This document shows positions 43,613-50,401 of a DNA stretch of 64,000 nt, piece after piece. Made by a program: the position numbers and the translations under genes. The DNA comes from CAVQBJ01 sp963819075 (GTDB lineage: Bacteria; Actinomycetota; Thermoleophilia; Solirubrobacterales; Solirubrobacteraceae). The stretch covers positions 186,001 to 250,000 of the forward strand of contig CAWFUP010000003.1 of assembly GCA_963819075.1 (NCBI GenBank). Reading direction: 5' to 3'. Position 1 is the stretch's first letter. Each line of letters starts with the position of its first letter. The notes below the pieces were generated by a model that was not told where the DNA came from, made no database searches, and saw nothing but the letters and a program-made list of their open reading frames with translations.

Positions 43613-44382
43613 GCGCCCACGAGCTCGCGCTCGCCGCATCGGTCTTCCTCGCCTGCGCCGTGGAGGCCGTCGAGGCCCTCACCATCGTCCTCGCGGTCGG
43701 TACGACGCGCAGCTGGCGTTCGGCGCTCGCCGGCGTGGCGGTGGCGACGGTCGTGCTCGCCGCCATCTGCGCCGCACTGGGTCCGGCGCTCGCGTCGCTG
43801 CCGATCGACGCGCTGCGCGTCGTCGTCGGCGGCCTGCTGCTCGTGTTCGGCCTGCAGTGGCTGCGCAAGGCGATCCTGCGGGCTTCCGGGCTGAAGGCGC
43901 TGCGCGACGAGGAAGACGAGTTCGAGCGCGACCGCAGGGCGGCACTCGCCGCCGGGACGCCGGGGCCGCGCTTTGACCCCTACAGCTTCACCGTCTCCTT
44001 CAAGGGCGTTCTGCTCGAGGGCCTGGAGGTCGCGTTCATCGTCATCACGTTCGGCGCCAGCGCGCATGACGTCGGCCTTGCCGCGGCCGCCGCCGGCATC
44101 GCGATCGCGGCGGTCGTTGTCGCCGGGCTCGCGCTCAAGGCGCCGCTCGCGCGCGTCCCCGAGAACACGATGAAGTTCGCCGTCGGCGTGATGCTCACCT
44201 CGTACGGGATGTTCTGGGGCGCGGAGGGCGCCGGCGCCGCGTGGCCGGGTGGCGATGCCGCGCTGCTCGCGATCATCCCGGCGCTCGTCGGCTTCTCGGT
44301 GCTCGCGGTGTTGGTCCTGCGCCGCCGCGAGGCGCCGGGATCGTCCGCGGGCGACTCCGGTCGCGCGGTGGTGGGGGCGTGA
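43609..44382 (+). CDS. Polytopic membrane protein (COG4280-like)
   Basis: 257 residues, about six membrane helices. Two similar halves each carry an acidic intramembrane motif: EAVEALTIVLAVG near the start and LLEGLEVAFIVITFG after a charged cytosolic loop (LRDEEDEFERDRRAALA). Paired acidic motifs of this type occur in cation transporters such as FTR1, LysE and UPF0016/TMEM165 proteins, so a metal or cation permease is plausible; this is inference. Its ATG overlaps the alcohol dehydrogenase stop, and its own stop overlaps the next small gene. Confidence 0.78.
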   Translation: MSAHELALAASVFLACAVEAVEALTIVLAVGTTRSWRSALAGVAVATVVLAAICAALGPALASLPIDALRVVVGGLLLVFGLQWLRKAILRASGLKALRDEEDEFERDRRAALAAGTPGPRFDPYSFTVSFKGVLLEGLEVAFIVITFGASAHDVGLAAAAAGIAIAAVVVAGLALKAPLARVPENTMKFAVGVMLTSYGMFWGAEGAGAAWPGGDAALLAIIPALVGFSVLAVLVLRRREAPGSSAGDSGRAVVGA

Positions 44383-44588
44383 GCCGCGTCCGCGCGTTCG
44401 GCGCCTTCCTGTGGGACTTCGTGGTCGGGGACGACTGGGTCACGGCGGCCGGCGTCGTGCTCGCCCTCGCCCTCACGGCGCTCGTGGCCGAGACGAGCGT
44501 CTCGGCGTGGTGGATCCTGCCGCTGGCGGTCGCCGTGCTGCTGTCGCTGTACCTGTGGCGCGTGATCCGCACGCAGCGCGGTCGGTAG
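44379..44588 (+). CDS. Small two-helix membrane protein
   Basis: 69 residues from GTG 44379, which overlaps the previous stop as GTGA. Two hydrophobic helices (WVTAAGVVLALALTALVAE and WWILPLAVAVLLSLYLW), then a short basic C-terminus RVIRTQRGR. The tight coupling suggests it is an accessory subunit of the preceding membrane protein. No family recognised. Confidence 0.7.
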   Translation: MSRVRAFGAFLWDFVVGDDWVTAAGVVLALALTALVAETSVSAWWILPLAVAVLLSLYLWRVIRTQRGR

Positions 44589-44599
44589 CGCGCCTGGCA

Positions 44600-45115
44600 A
44601 TGTCCACCGGTCCCACGAACACGCCCACGCTGCCCCAGCCATCGGCCGCCGATCAGGGTGCGGACGTTCGGCGCGATCGCCTGCTGCCCTGGATCGCCGC
44701 CGAGCGGACGCTGCGCGCGATCGTGCTCGTGGTGGTCGGTCTCGTGCTCGTCACGCACCCACACACCAATTGGGCGAACACGATCACCGATCTGACGCGC
44801 GACGTCGGCCTCGATCCGAGCAATAACGGGATCCAGCGGATCATCTCGAAGATCGCCGCCATCAGTCCTCGCAAGTACGTGCTCTTCGGGGCCGTCGCGA
44901 TCGCCTACGGAGCTCTCGAGGGCGGCGAGGCCTACGGGCTGTGGCGCCGCCGCCGCTGGGGTGAGGTGCTCACGGTCGTGGCGACGTCGGTGCTGTTCAT
45001 CCCGGAGATCTGGGAGCTCGCGCATAGCGTGACGCTGCTGAAGGTGGGCGCTCTGCTCGTCAACATCGCGGTCGTTGCCTACCTCCTGATGCGGTTGCGC
45101 CAGCAGCGCCACTGA
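44600..45115 (+). CDS. DUF2127 family membrane protein
   Basis: 171 residues. Pattern ERTLRAIVLVVVGLVLV, NGIQRIISKIAAISPRKY, GAVAIAYGALEGGEAYGLWRR and WGEVLTVVATSVLFIPEIWEL is that of DUF2127 integral membrane proteins of unknown function, with about four helices. It starts 12 nt after the small membrane protein and completes a cassette of alcohol dehydrogenase plus three membrane proteins. Confidence 0.85.
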   Translation: MSTGPTNTPTLPQPSAADQGADVRRDRLLPWIAAERTLRAIVLVVVGLVLVTHPHTNWANTITDLTRDVGLDPSNNGIQRIISKIAAISPRKYVLFGAVAIAYGALEGGEAYGLWRRRRWGEVLTVVATSVLFIPEIWELAHSVTLLKVGALLVNIAVVAYLLMRLRQQRH

Positions 45116-45267
45116 CGAGCGGTGCGCACGATCTTCGTCGATGGCTCAAGCTCGCCGCGCCTCGACCGATGTAAGGGAAAGGTCGCGTACTCGGCGGGCC
45201 GGCAACTCGAGTCCCGGCCGATCGCGGATACATCGCAGGCACACGATCGTTCACCAGGGGGGTGACG

Positions 45268-45852
45268 ATGCGACTGACGCCGCACGAGCTCGACGCCATG
45301 CGAGAGCTTGCGAACGTGGGCTCCGGAACGGCGGCCACCACGCTGTCGACGATGATCGGGCTGCCCGTGGAGCTCGATGTTTCGTGCGCCGACACGCTGG
45401 CGGTGGCCGATGCGATCGATCGCACCGGCCCGGCCGAGTCGCTGGTGACGGCGATTGCGGTCCCGGCCGTCGGAGACGTCGACGCCCTGGCTCTCATCCT
45501 CATGCCGGGACCGACCGTGACAACGCTCTGCCGGCTGCTCGGCGTCGAGGTCGACAGCGAGATCGGCGCCTCGGCGCTGTGCGAGATCGGCAACATCATC
45601 GGGTCGTCCTACCTAGGGGCGCTCGCCGAGATGACCGGGCTGCGGCTCGAGCCGGGTCCGCCTGAGCGCATCGTCGACATGCTCGGCGCGATCCTCGGCT
45701 CCGCGTGGCTGACGCGGGCCGACGGGGACAGTGCCCTGCTCCTGCAGTCTCAGCTGAGCGTCGCCGGCGTCGAATGCTCGCCGGCGGTTCTGTTCATGCC
45801 GTCACCGCACGCGCTGCTCGGGATGCTCACGGGCCTGGGCATCGGCTCCTGA
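45268..45852 (+). CDS. CheC-like CheY-P phosphatase family protein
   Basis: 194 residues. Both CheC phosphatase motifs are present: ELANVGSGTAATTLS near residue 13 and EIGNIIGSSYLGALAEMTG near residue 107, each with the paired Glu and Asn used for dephosphorylating CheY-P. ATG 45268 is preceded by AGGGGGGTG. Single gene; no chemotaxis or flagellar gene is in the window, so it may act on other receivers such as the stand-alone one at 40416. The target is not known. Confidence 0.85.
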   Translation: MRLTPHELDAMRELANVGSGTAATTLSTMIGLPVELDVSCADTLAVADAIDRTGPAESLVTAIAVPAVGDVDALALILMPGPTVTTLCRLLGVEVDSEIGASALCEIGNIIGSSYLGALAEMTGLRLEPGPPERIVDMLGAILGSAWLTRADGDSALLLQSQLSVAGVECSPAVLFMPSPHALLGMLTGLGIGS

Positions 45853-45871
45853 GCGTCGCCCCGCCGCCGGC

Positions 45872-46357
45872 CTAGTCTTCACAGATGTCGGCGGTCTCGG
45901 CCGCTGTGACCCGTACGACCGCGTGCGGGTCGACGAGCACCGAATGGCGGTGATCGCCGGCCGGGCAGAGGATCCGCTCGTGCTCGAGCAGCTCGCGGTC
46001 GATGACCGTCGCGGCCGCCACCATCGGGCCGAACGGCGGGACGGCGCCGACCTCCAGCGACGGGAAGTCGTGGGCGATCTCGGTCTCGGTGGCGAGGCGG
46101 AGTTGACGGGTCGCGCCGAGCAGCTCGCGCAGCTTGTGCAGATCGAGTCGGCGGCTCGCCGGGATCGCGGCGATCGCGTAGGCGCGCCCGTCGTGCAGGA
46201 CGACGGTCTTGGCGACGGCCTCGGGCGACTGCTTGGTCGCGCGGGCCTCGGCGTTGGCGCTCAGGACGGTCGGGTGCTCGACCACCTCGTAGGAGATGCC
46301 CGCGCCGTCGAGGAAGTGTGTGATCGCGTCGACTCGGCTCGTTGTCATATCGCTCAT
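45872..46357 (-). CDS. YbaK/ProX-type aminoacyl-tRNA deacylase
   Basis: 161-residue single-domain trans-editing factor of the YbaK/EbsC/ProX superfamily, which hydrolyses mischarged aminoacyl-tRNAs. Landmarks are YEVVEHP at the start, KTVVLHDGRAYAIAAIPASRRLDLHKLRELLG with the conserved Lys, and GAVPPFG. ATG 46357 has GGAGGAG upstream. Which mischarged tRNA it edits cannot be told. It is convergent with the CheC-like gene. Confidence 0.9.
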   Translation of the reverse strand: MSDMTTSRVDAITHFLDGAGISYEVVEHPTVLSANAEARATKQSPEAVAKTVVLHDGRAYAIAAIPASRRLDLHKLRELLGATRQLRLATETEIAHDFPSLEVGAVPPFGPMVAAATVIDRELLEHERILCPAGDHRHSVLVDPHAVVRVTAAETADICED

Positions 46358-46688
46358 CGCTGCACTCCTCCGATCGTCTCCCGTGACCGCGGCGACCGCG
46401 CGGCCACCGCTCGGCTGGATTTTTCGCTGCGCGCCGACGCCCCACATCGGGGGAAAGCGTGCACGCGGCGGGGCTGACTACCGATGCGTGAGCCGCTCCG
46501 CCGGGGCGCCGGCCTCGAGTCCGATTCAGTAGTCGCCCCGGACGAGGCAAGCGGCCGCCTGCCGACGTGCCAGCCCTTGCCGCCGGCCTACGGTACGAGG
46601 AGCGTACGGCACGGTGCCGCGAGCACCGTGGACGCGCCCGCGTCAGTGGGATGCGGCCGGGCTCGAATCGACCGAAACGGAGAATGCG
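46358..46688. promoter_or_regulatory. 331-bp divergent intergenic region with a strong hairpin
   Basis: No gene is supported between the YbaK and CBS-protein starts. It holds an isolated T5 run at 46420-46424 and a perfect 8-bp inverted repeat, CACGGTGC (46610-46617) and GCACCGTG (46623-46630) with a 5-nt loop. Next to it are two GTAC-containing segments (46592-46607). The hairpin would lie in the 5' leader of the CBS gene, or act as an operator. There is no T-run after it, so it is not a terminator. Confidence 0.4.
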
Positions 46689-47141
46689 ATGGGCGACAGC
46701 GAGACGATCAACACCGCGGAGGGCAGCTACCGGATCCCGCGGTTCGAGCACGCGCTCGTTTCCGACGTCATGCGTGTGGGCATCCTCACCTGCCCAGCGG
46801 GGGCGTCTCTCCGCGAGATCGCGCGCACGATGGCCAGCCATCACATCCACAGCGTCATCATCGGCGGGGCGGGTGGCGATGCGCGCTCGTGGTCGCTGCT
46901 GTCCGACCTGGACCTTGTCGCGGCCGCCCAGCGTGGGGATGCCGACGAGCTCACGGCCGGCGACGTGACGGCCGATGAGCCGCTGACCGTCACCGCCGAC
47001 GATGCACTCGAGCGCGCCGCGCAGCTGATGACCACCCACGCGGCCGCGCACGTCGTCGTCGTCGATCCGGCCGGTGGGCAGCCCATCGGGATGCTGTCGA
47101 GCCTCGACGTGGCGGGCACGCTCGCCTGGGGACTGGCGTAG
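46689..47141 (+). CDS. CBS-domain pair protein
   Basis: 150 residues forming two tandem CBS domains (a Bateman module), which usually bind adenosyl nucleotides such as AMP, ATP or SAM. First half VSDVMRVGILTCPAGASLREIARTMA with HHIHSVIIGG; second half TAGDVTADEPLTVTADDALERAAQLM with HAAAHVVVVD and PIGMLSSLDVAG. ATG 46689 follows ACGGAG. It precedes the ATPase/output-domain gene by 30 bp, so the two are probably one operon. Confidence 0.9.
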   Translation: MGDSETINTAEGSYRIPRFEHALVSDVMRVGILTCPAGASLREIARTMASHHIHSVIIGGAGGDARSWSLLSDLDLVAAAQRGDADELTAGDVTADEPLTVTADDALERAAQLMTTHAAAHVVVVDPAGGQPIGMLSSLDVAGTLAWGLA

Positions 47142-47171
47142 TGATGCTGCCCGGCCTCGAGAGGCAGGCCG

Positions 47172-48131
47172 ATGGACTGGTTCGTTGACGCCCGCGACGC
47201 GGACGCCGTTCGGGCGCTCCGTCACGACCTTCGCGACTATCTGCGCCGCCACGCCGAGCCCGACGCCGACCTCGACGGCGCGGAGATCGCCTTCAGTGAG
47301 CTGATCAGCAACGCCTATCGGCACGCTCCCGGGCCCGCCTGGGTTCACGTCGACTGGTCCGAGCTCCAGCCGGTTGTCGACATCCACGACCTCGGGCCCG
47401 GCTTCGAACTGCGGGTCGAGCCACCGGACGACCCGCGTACGCAAGGCGGGCGCGGACTGCTCATTGCCAGCCATCTCACCGAGGAGCTGACCGTTGCCGC
47501 CAAGCGAGCCGGAGGCTCGAAGGTCACCGCGGTCCTGGCCATCAGCCGTTCTCCCGCAAGCATCTATGAGCCGGTCTCCGCGCGGCGCTCGATGCTTCCG
47601 GCTCCCGAGGAGGTGCGCCCCGACGGCACCTTCAGCCGGGAGGCGTTCCTGCGCGCGATCGTCGTCGAGATGGCCCGCACCGTCGAGTTGGAGCAGGGAC
47701 CGGCAGCCGCCGACGCGCTCGTCGCGCAGGTTGGCGCGGACATCGGCGCCCGCGCCGAGGAGGAGTACCGGCGCGCGCGCGAGATCGTTGGGGACCTGAC
47801 GCCCGAGCAGATCGCCGACGCCTGCGTGCGTCTGAAGCGAGGGCTCGAGGGCGACTTCTACGTCATCGAGGTGACGCCGGAGCGGATCGTCCTCGGCAAC
47901 CGGGCGTGTCCGTTCGGTCACGCCATCAAGCGGGCGCCGGGCCTGTGCCGGATGACCTCGACCGTACTCGGCGGCATCGCCGCCCGTAACGCGGGCGATG
48001 CGTCGGTCGTACTCCAGGAGCGCATCGCCGTCGGCGACCCGGAATGCCGGATCGTCGTGTGGCTGGGCGCGGGCGCTCGCGGCGAGCCCGGCGATGACGG
48101 GTTCGCCGGGAGCCACGATCTCGGCGGCTGA
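47172..48131 (+). CDS. HATPase (anti-sigma kinase type) fused to cysteine-rich output domain
   Basis: 319 residues. The N-terminal 125 residues are a GHKL ATPase of the RsbW/SpoIIAB type: FSELISNAYRHA (N-box), DIHDLGPGFEL (G1) and GGRGLLIASHL (G2). The C-terminal part (about 155-305) is a separate domain with VRLKRGLEGDFYVIEVTPER, ACPFG, APGLCRMTS and DPECRIVVWLG, matching the methanogen-output-domain-1 type as I recall it; the cysteines could bind metal or a cofactor. No sigma factor or anti-anti-sigma gene is adjacent. It may phosphorylate a partner under control of the C-terminal sensor; inferred. Confidence 0.75.
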   Translation: MDWFVDARDADAVRALRHDLRDYLRRHAEPDADLDGAEIAFSELISNAYRHAPGPAWVHVDWSELQPVVDIHDLGPGFELRVEPPDDPRTQGGRGLLIASHLTEELTVAAKRAGGSKVTAVLAISRSPASIYEPVSARRSMLPAPEEVRPDGTFSREAFLRAIVVEMARTVELEQGPAAADALVAQVGADIGARAEEEYRRAREIVGDLTPEQIADACVRLKRGLEGDFYVIEVTPERIVLGNRACPFGHAIKRAPGLCRMTSTVLGGIAARNAGDASVVLQERIAVGDPECRIVVWLGAGARGEPGDDGFAGSHDLGG

Positions 48132-48222
48132 TGTGCCTTGCGGGATTCGTGCAGTCGATCGGTGGTGGACCACGGACGACACCCCGGGGGTGACCGCGGA
48201 TGAGCGGGCTCGGACCGGCGCG

Positions 48223-48228
48223 TACAGT
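48223..48228 (+). promoter_or_regulatory. Leaderless-type -10 (TACAGT)
   Basis: TACAGT ends 8 nt before a GTG at 48237 that opens a 39-codon frame. It matches the other leaderless promoters here and is the main support for that small frame. Confidence 0.35.
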
Positions 48229-48236
48229 CGCACGAC

Positions 48237-48356
48237 GTGACCAGCCACCGCGAGGATCGACGGATCGGCACCGCGTTCGGCGACTACCCCTCCGCCGGGC
48301 GCGGGCTCATGGGCCGCGCGGTGGTTGAGTCACGCTCCCGCTGCTGCAGGGCGTAA
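48237..48356 (+). CDS. Possible 39-residue protein
   Basis: GTG 48237 to TAA 48354-48356 in the 290-bp gap between two convergent genes. The product begins VTSHREDRRIGTAFGDY, has a Gly/Arg-rich middle and ends with a CC pair. No family recognised. Only the well-placed TACAGT element and the lack of any other gene in the gap support it; it may be chance. The rest of the gap (48132-48222 and 48357-48421) shows nothing clear. Confidence 0.3.
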   Translation: MTSHREDRRIGTAFGDYPSAGRGLMGRAVVESRSRCCRA

Positions 48357-48421
48357 CGGCGGCGGCGCGGGAAGGATCCTCTGTGCGCTACTGAGGCCGG
48401 TGCCGGGCGCGCGTCGCGTGC

Positions 48422-48925
48422 TCAGCGCCCGTCCACGTGGACTTCGTGCAGCCGATGGGTGTCGACGTCGTACACGAAGCCACGGACCCCGTCACGGTGG
48501 GGTAGGAAGTCCGAACGGCGGACGCGGAGGATCGACTGGCGCACATCGGCTTCCACGTCGCTGAACGATTCGATCGCAAAGGCCGGCGCGATGCCGGTGG
48601 CCTGGAGAAGCTCGGCGCGGAAGCCGTCGTCGGTGAGGGTCTGCATCCCGCAATCGGTGTGATGGATGAGCATCACCTCGCGCGTGCCGAGCCGGCGCTG
48701 GGACACGGCCAGCGAGCGGATGACGTCGTCGGTGATCACACCGCCGGCGTTGCGGAGGACGTGCGCTTCGCCGTCACGCAGGCCGAGCGCGGCGAAGACG
48801 TCGACGCGCGAGTCCATGCAGGCCACGATCGCCAGCTGCCGGCTCGGGTGAACGTCGAGGTGCCGCGTCGGCAGGGCGTCCGCGAACGCGCGGTTGTTGG
48901 CTACCAGGTCATCGATTCCGGCCAC
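48422..48925 (-). CDS. Beta-class carbonic anhydrase
   Basis: Zinc enzyme interconverting CO2 and bicarbonate, 167 residues from GTG 48925. Zinc ligands and catalytic dyad are visible: C36-x-D38-x-R40 in ACMDSRVD, and H89-x2-C92 in IHHTDCGM. It belongs to the short beta-CA group found in Actinobacteria (Rv1284-like). TAGGCT lies 8 nt before the start. Bicarbonate supply for the acyl-CoA carboxylase encoded at 61.8 kb would be logical but is inference. Confidence 0.93.
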   Translation of the reverse strand: MAGIDDLVANNRAFADALPTRHLDVHPSRQLAIVACMDSRVDVFAALGLRDGEAHVLRNAGGVITDDVIRSLAVSQRRLGTREVMLIHHTDCGMQTLTDDGFRAELLQATGIAPAFAIESFSDVEADVRQSILRVRRSDFLPHRDGVRGFVYDVDTHRLHEVHVDGR

Positions 48926-48933
48926 GAAGCGGG

Positions 48934-48939
48934 AGCCTA
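48934..48939 (-). promoter_or_regulatory. Leaderless-type -10 (TAGGCT) for carbonic anhydrase
   Basis: TAGGCT on the minus strand ends 8 nt before the GTG at 48925; no ribosome-binding site lies between. Confidence 0.5.
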
Positions 48940-48993
48940 CGCAATCGCTCGGCCCGCGCCCGCCCCGCCGGCTCGCGGCCGCGGCGCCCCCGG

Positions 48994-48999
48994 TAGTGT
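48994..48999 (+). promoter_or_regulatory. Leaderless-type -10 (TAGTGT) for MBL-like hydrolase
   Basis: TAGTGT ends 8 nt before the ATG at 49008; no ribosome-binding site lies between. Confidence 0.5.
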
Positions 49000-49007
49000 G
49001 GGCCCCG

Positions 49008-49646
49008 ATGCACGAGATCGCTCCGGGGCTCTGGCACTGGACAGCGCGCCACGAGCACATCAACGCCGAGGTCAGCTCGTACCTGCTGCTCGACGAGCGG
49101 GTGATCATCGACCCGATGATCCCCCCCGAGGGGCTCGAGTGGTTCGACGCGCACAGCCGACCCGAGCACGCGCTGCTCACCAACCGCCACCACGATCGGC
49201 ATGCGTGGCGGTTGCAGGAGGCGTTCGGGTGCCGGGTCCACTGCGTGCGGCCCGGGCTCGCGGAGCTCGAGGACCGAGGGCCGGTGGAGGCATTCGACTT
49301 CGGTGACACGTTGCCCGGCGGAGCGATTGCCTACGAGGTCGACGCGATCTGCCCGGACGAGACCGCGCTGCACCTCCCGGCCCACGCCGCTCTTGTCTGC
49401 GCCGACGGCGTCGTCCGATGGCGCTCGGGCGACGCGCTCTCGTTCGTCCCCGACGAGCTCATGGACGAACCCGAGCGCACGAAGGCGGGCCTGACCGAGG
49501 CCTATCGCCGCCTGCTCGAGCTCGACTTCGACCGGCTGCTGCTCGCCCATGGGGGTCCGGTGTCGCCCGGCGGCAAGGACGCGCTGCGCGCGTTCATCGA
49601 CGCCGCGCGCCAGACCGGACAGGGGCCGGTGATCGGCGGCCCTTGA
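49008..49646 (+). CDS. Metallo-beta-lactamase-fold-like hydrolase
   Basis: 212 residues. The early strands (IAPGLWHWTARH, SSYLLLDERVIIDPMIPP), the metal-site-like LLTNRHHDRHA and the late LDFDRLLLAHGGPVSPGGKDAL follow the MBL fold order. The canonical HxHxDH is altered to HHDRH, so metal binding may be changed and the substrate is unknown. It ends 35 bp before the TetR gene, with the TetR promoter beginning right at its stop. Confidence 0.75.
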   Translation: MHEIAPGLWHWTARHEHINAEVSSYLLLDERVIIDPMIPPEGLEWFDAHSRPEHALLTNRHHDRHAWRLQEAFGCRVHCVRPGLAELEDRGPVEAFDFGDTLPGGAIAYEVDAICPDETALHLPAHAALVCADGVVRWRSGDALSFVPDELMDEPERTKAGLTEAYRRLLELDFDRLLLAHGGPVSPGGKDALRAFIDAARQTGQGPVIGGP

Positions 49647-49678
49647 CAGAGTAAAGCTCCAGAGCAATACTCTGGAGC
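49643..49678. promoter_or_regulatory. TetR-gene promoter with embedded palindromic operator
   Basis: TTGACA (49643-49648) is a consensus -35 and TACTCT (49668-49673) a -10, with 19 bp between. A 23-bp palindrome lies over the promoter: GCTCCAGAG (49656-49664), 5-bp centre, CTCTGGAGC (49670-49678). A second, wider symmetry pairs AGAGTA (49648-49653) with TACTCT. The TetR ATG is 8 nt after TACTCT. This is the layout of an autorepressed TetR gene; repression itself is inferred. Confidence 0.72.
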
Positions 49679-49681
49679 ACA

Positions 49682-50401
49682 ATGGGCTCAGTCGACACCC
49701 GCCGCCGCGTGCTCGATGCGGCGCTGCGCTGCTTTCTCGATGACGGCTACGAGCAGACGACGGTCGCCCGCATTCGTGAGCGCAGCGGCGCCTCCAACGG
49801 GGCGTTGTTCCATCACTTTCCGAGCAAGGAGGCGATCGCCGGCGCTCTGTATGTGGAGGCGATGGCGTCCTTCCACGAGGGTCTGTGGGAGCTCCTGCGC
49901 ACGAGGCCGCGGTCGCTGCGGGCTGCGGTCGGTGCGGTGATCGCCCACCAGCTCGGGTGGACCGAGCAACACGCCGAGCTCGCCCGCTTCGTCTACGCGC
50001 GCGGACATCTCGACATCGAGGATCCGGGGGGCGGTGAGCTCGTCGAGCTCAACCGCGAGCTCGCGGCGGCGCTGAGCGAATGGATGGCCCCATTCCGCGA
50101 GCGCGGCGAGGTCCGCCCGACCTCCATGCTGATGATCTCCGCGATCGTCAACGGCCCGGCGCACGCGATCGCTCGGCGCTGGCTGGCCGGTCAGCTGGAC
50201 CACCCGCTCACGGCGTACGTCGACGAGCTGGCCGACGCGGCTGACGCGGCACTGCGCGGAACTCCCATGCGAGCACGCCGCGGTGTCCCGCTCCCGCGCA
50301 CCGGTCGCGTGACGCTCGAGGTTCTCGCCGACCGCGGCGAGGTCATCGCCCGCGGGCAGGCGATCGCCGAGCTCGTCCCGCTCGGGACATCCGGTTCGTG
50401 A
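49682..50401 (+). CDS. TetR/AcrR-family transcriptional regulator
   Basis: 239 residues. N-terminal helix-turn-helix with VLDAALRCFLDDGYEQTTVARIRERSGASNGALFHHFPSKEAI-type order, then an alpha-helical ligand domain. The C-terminal 35 residues (TGRVTLEVLADRGEVIARG) look more beta-like than usual. A long palindrome covers its promoter, so autoregulation is likely. The stop overlaps the acyl-CoA dehydrogenase start as GTGA, which suggests it controls that gene in response to an acyl-CoA or related ligand. Confidence 0.92.
   Translation: MGSVDTRRRVLDAALRCFLDDGYEQTTVARIRERSGASNGALFHHFPSKEAIAGALYVEAMASFHEGLWELLRTRPRSLRAAVGAVIAHQLGWTEQHAELARFVYARGHLDIEDPGGGELVELNRELAAALSEWMAPFRERGEVRPTSMLMISAIVNGPAHAIARRWLAGQLDHPLTAYVDELADAADAALRGTPMRARRGVPLPRTGRVTLEVLADRGEVIARGQAIAELVPLGTSGS

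Noticed and set aside
46420..46424. T5 run as a possible terminator
   Set aside because: No GC stem precedes it on either strand at terminator distance, and it lies upstream of both flanking genes.
45879..48248. Minus-strand frame of 789 codons spanning several genes
   Set aside because: It overlaps the YbaK gene in another frame and the CBS and ATPase genes antisense; no domain or plausible start signal.
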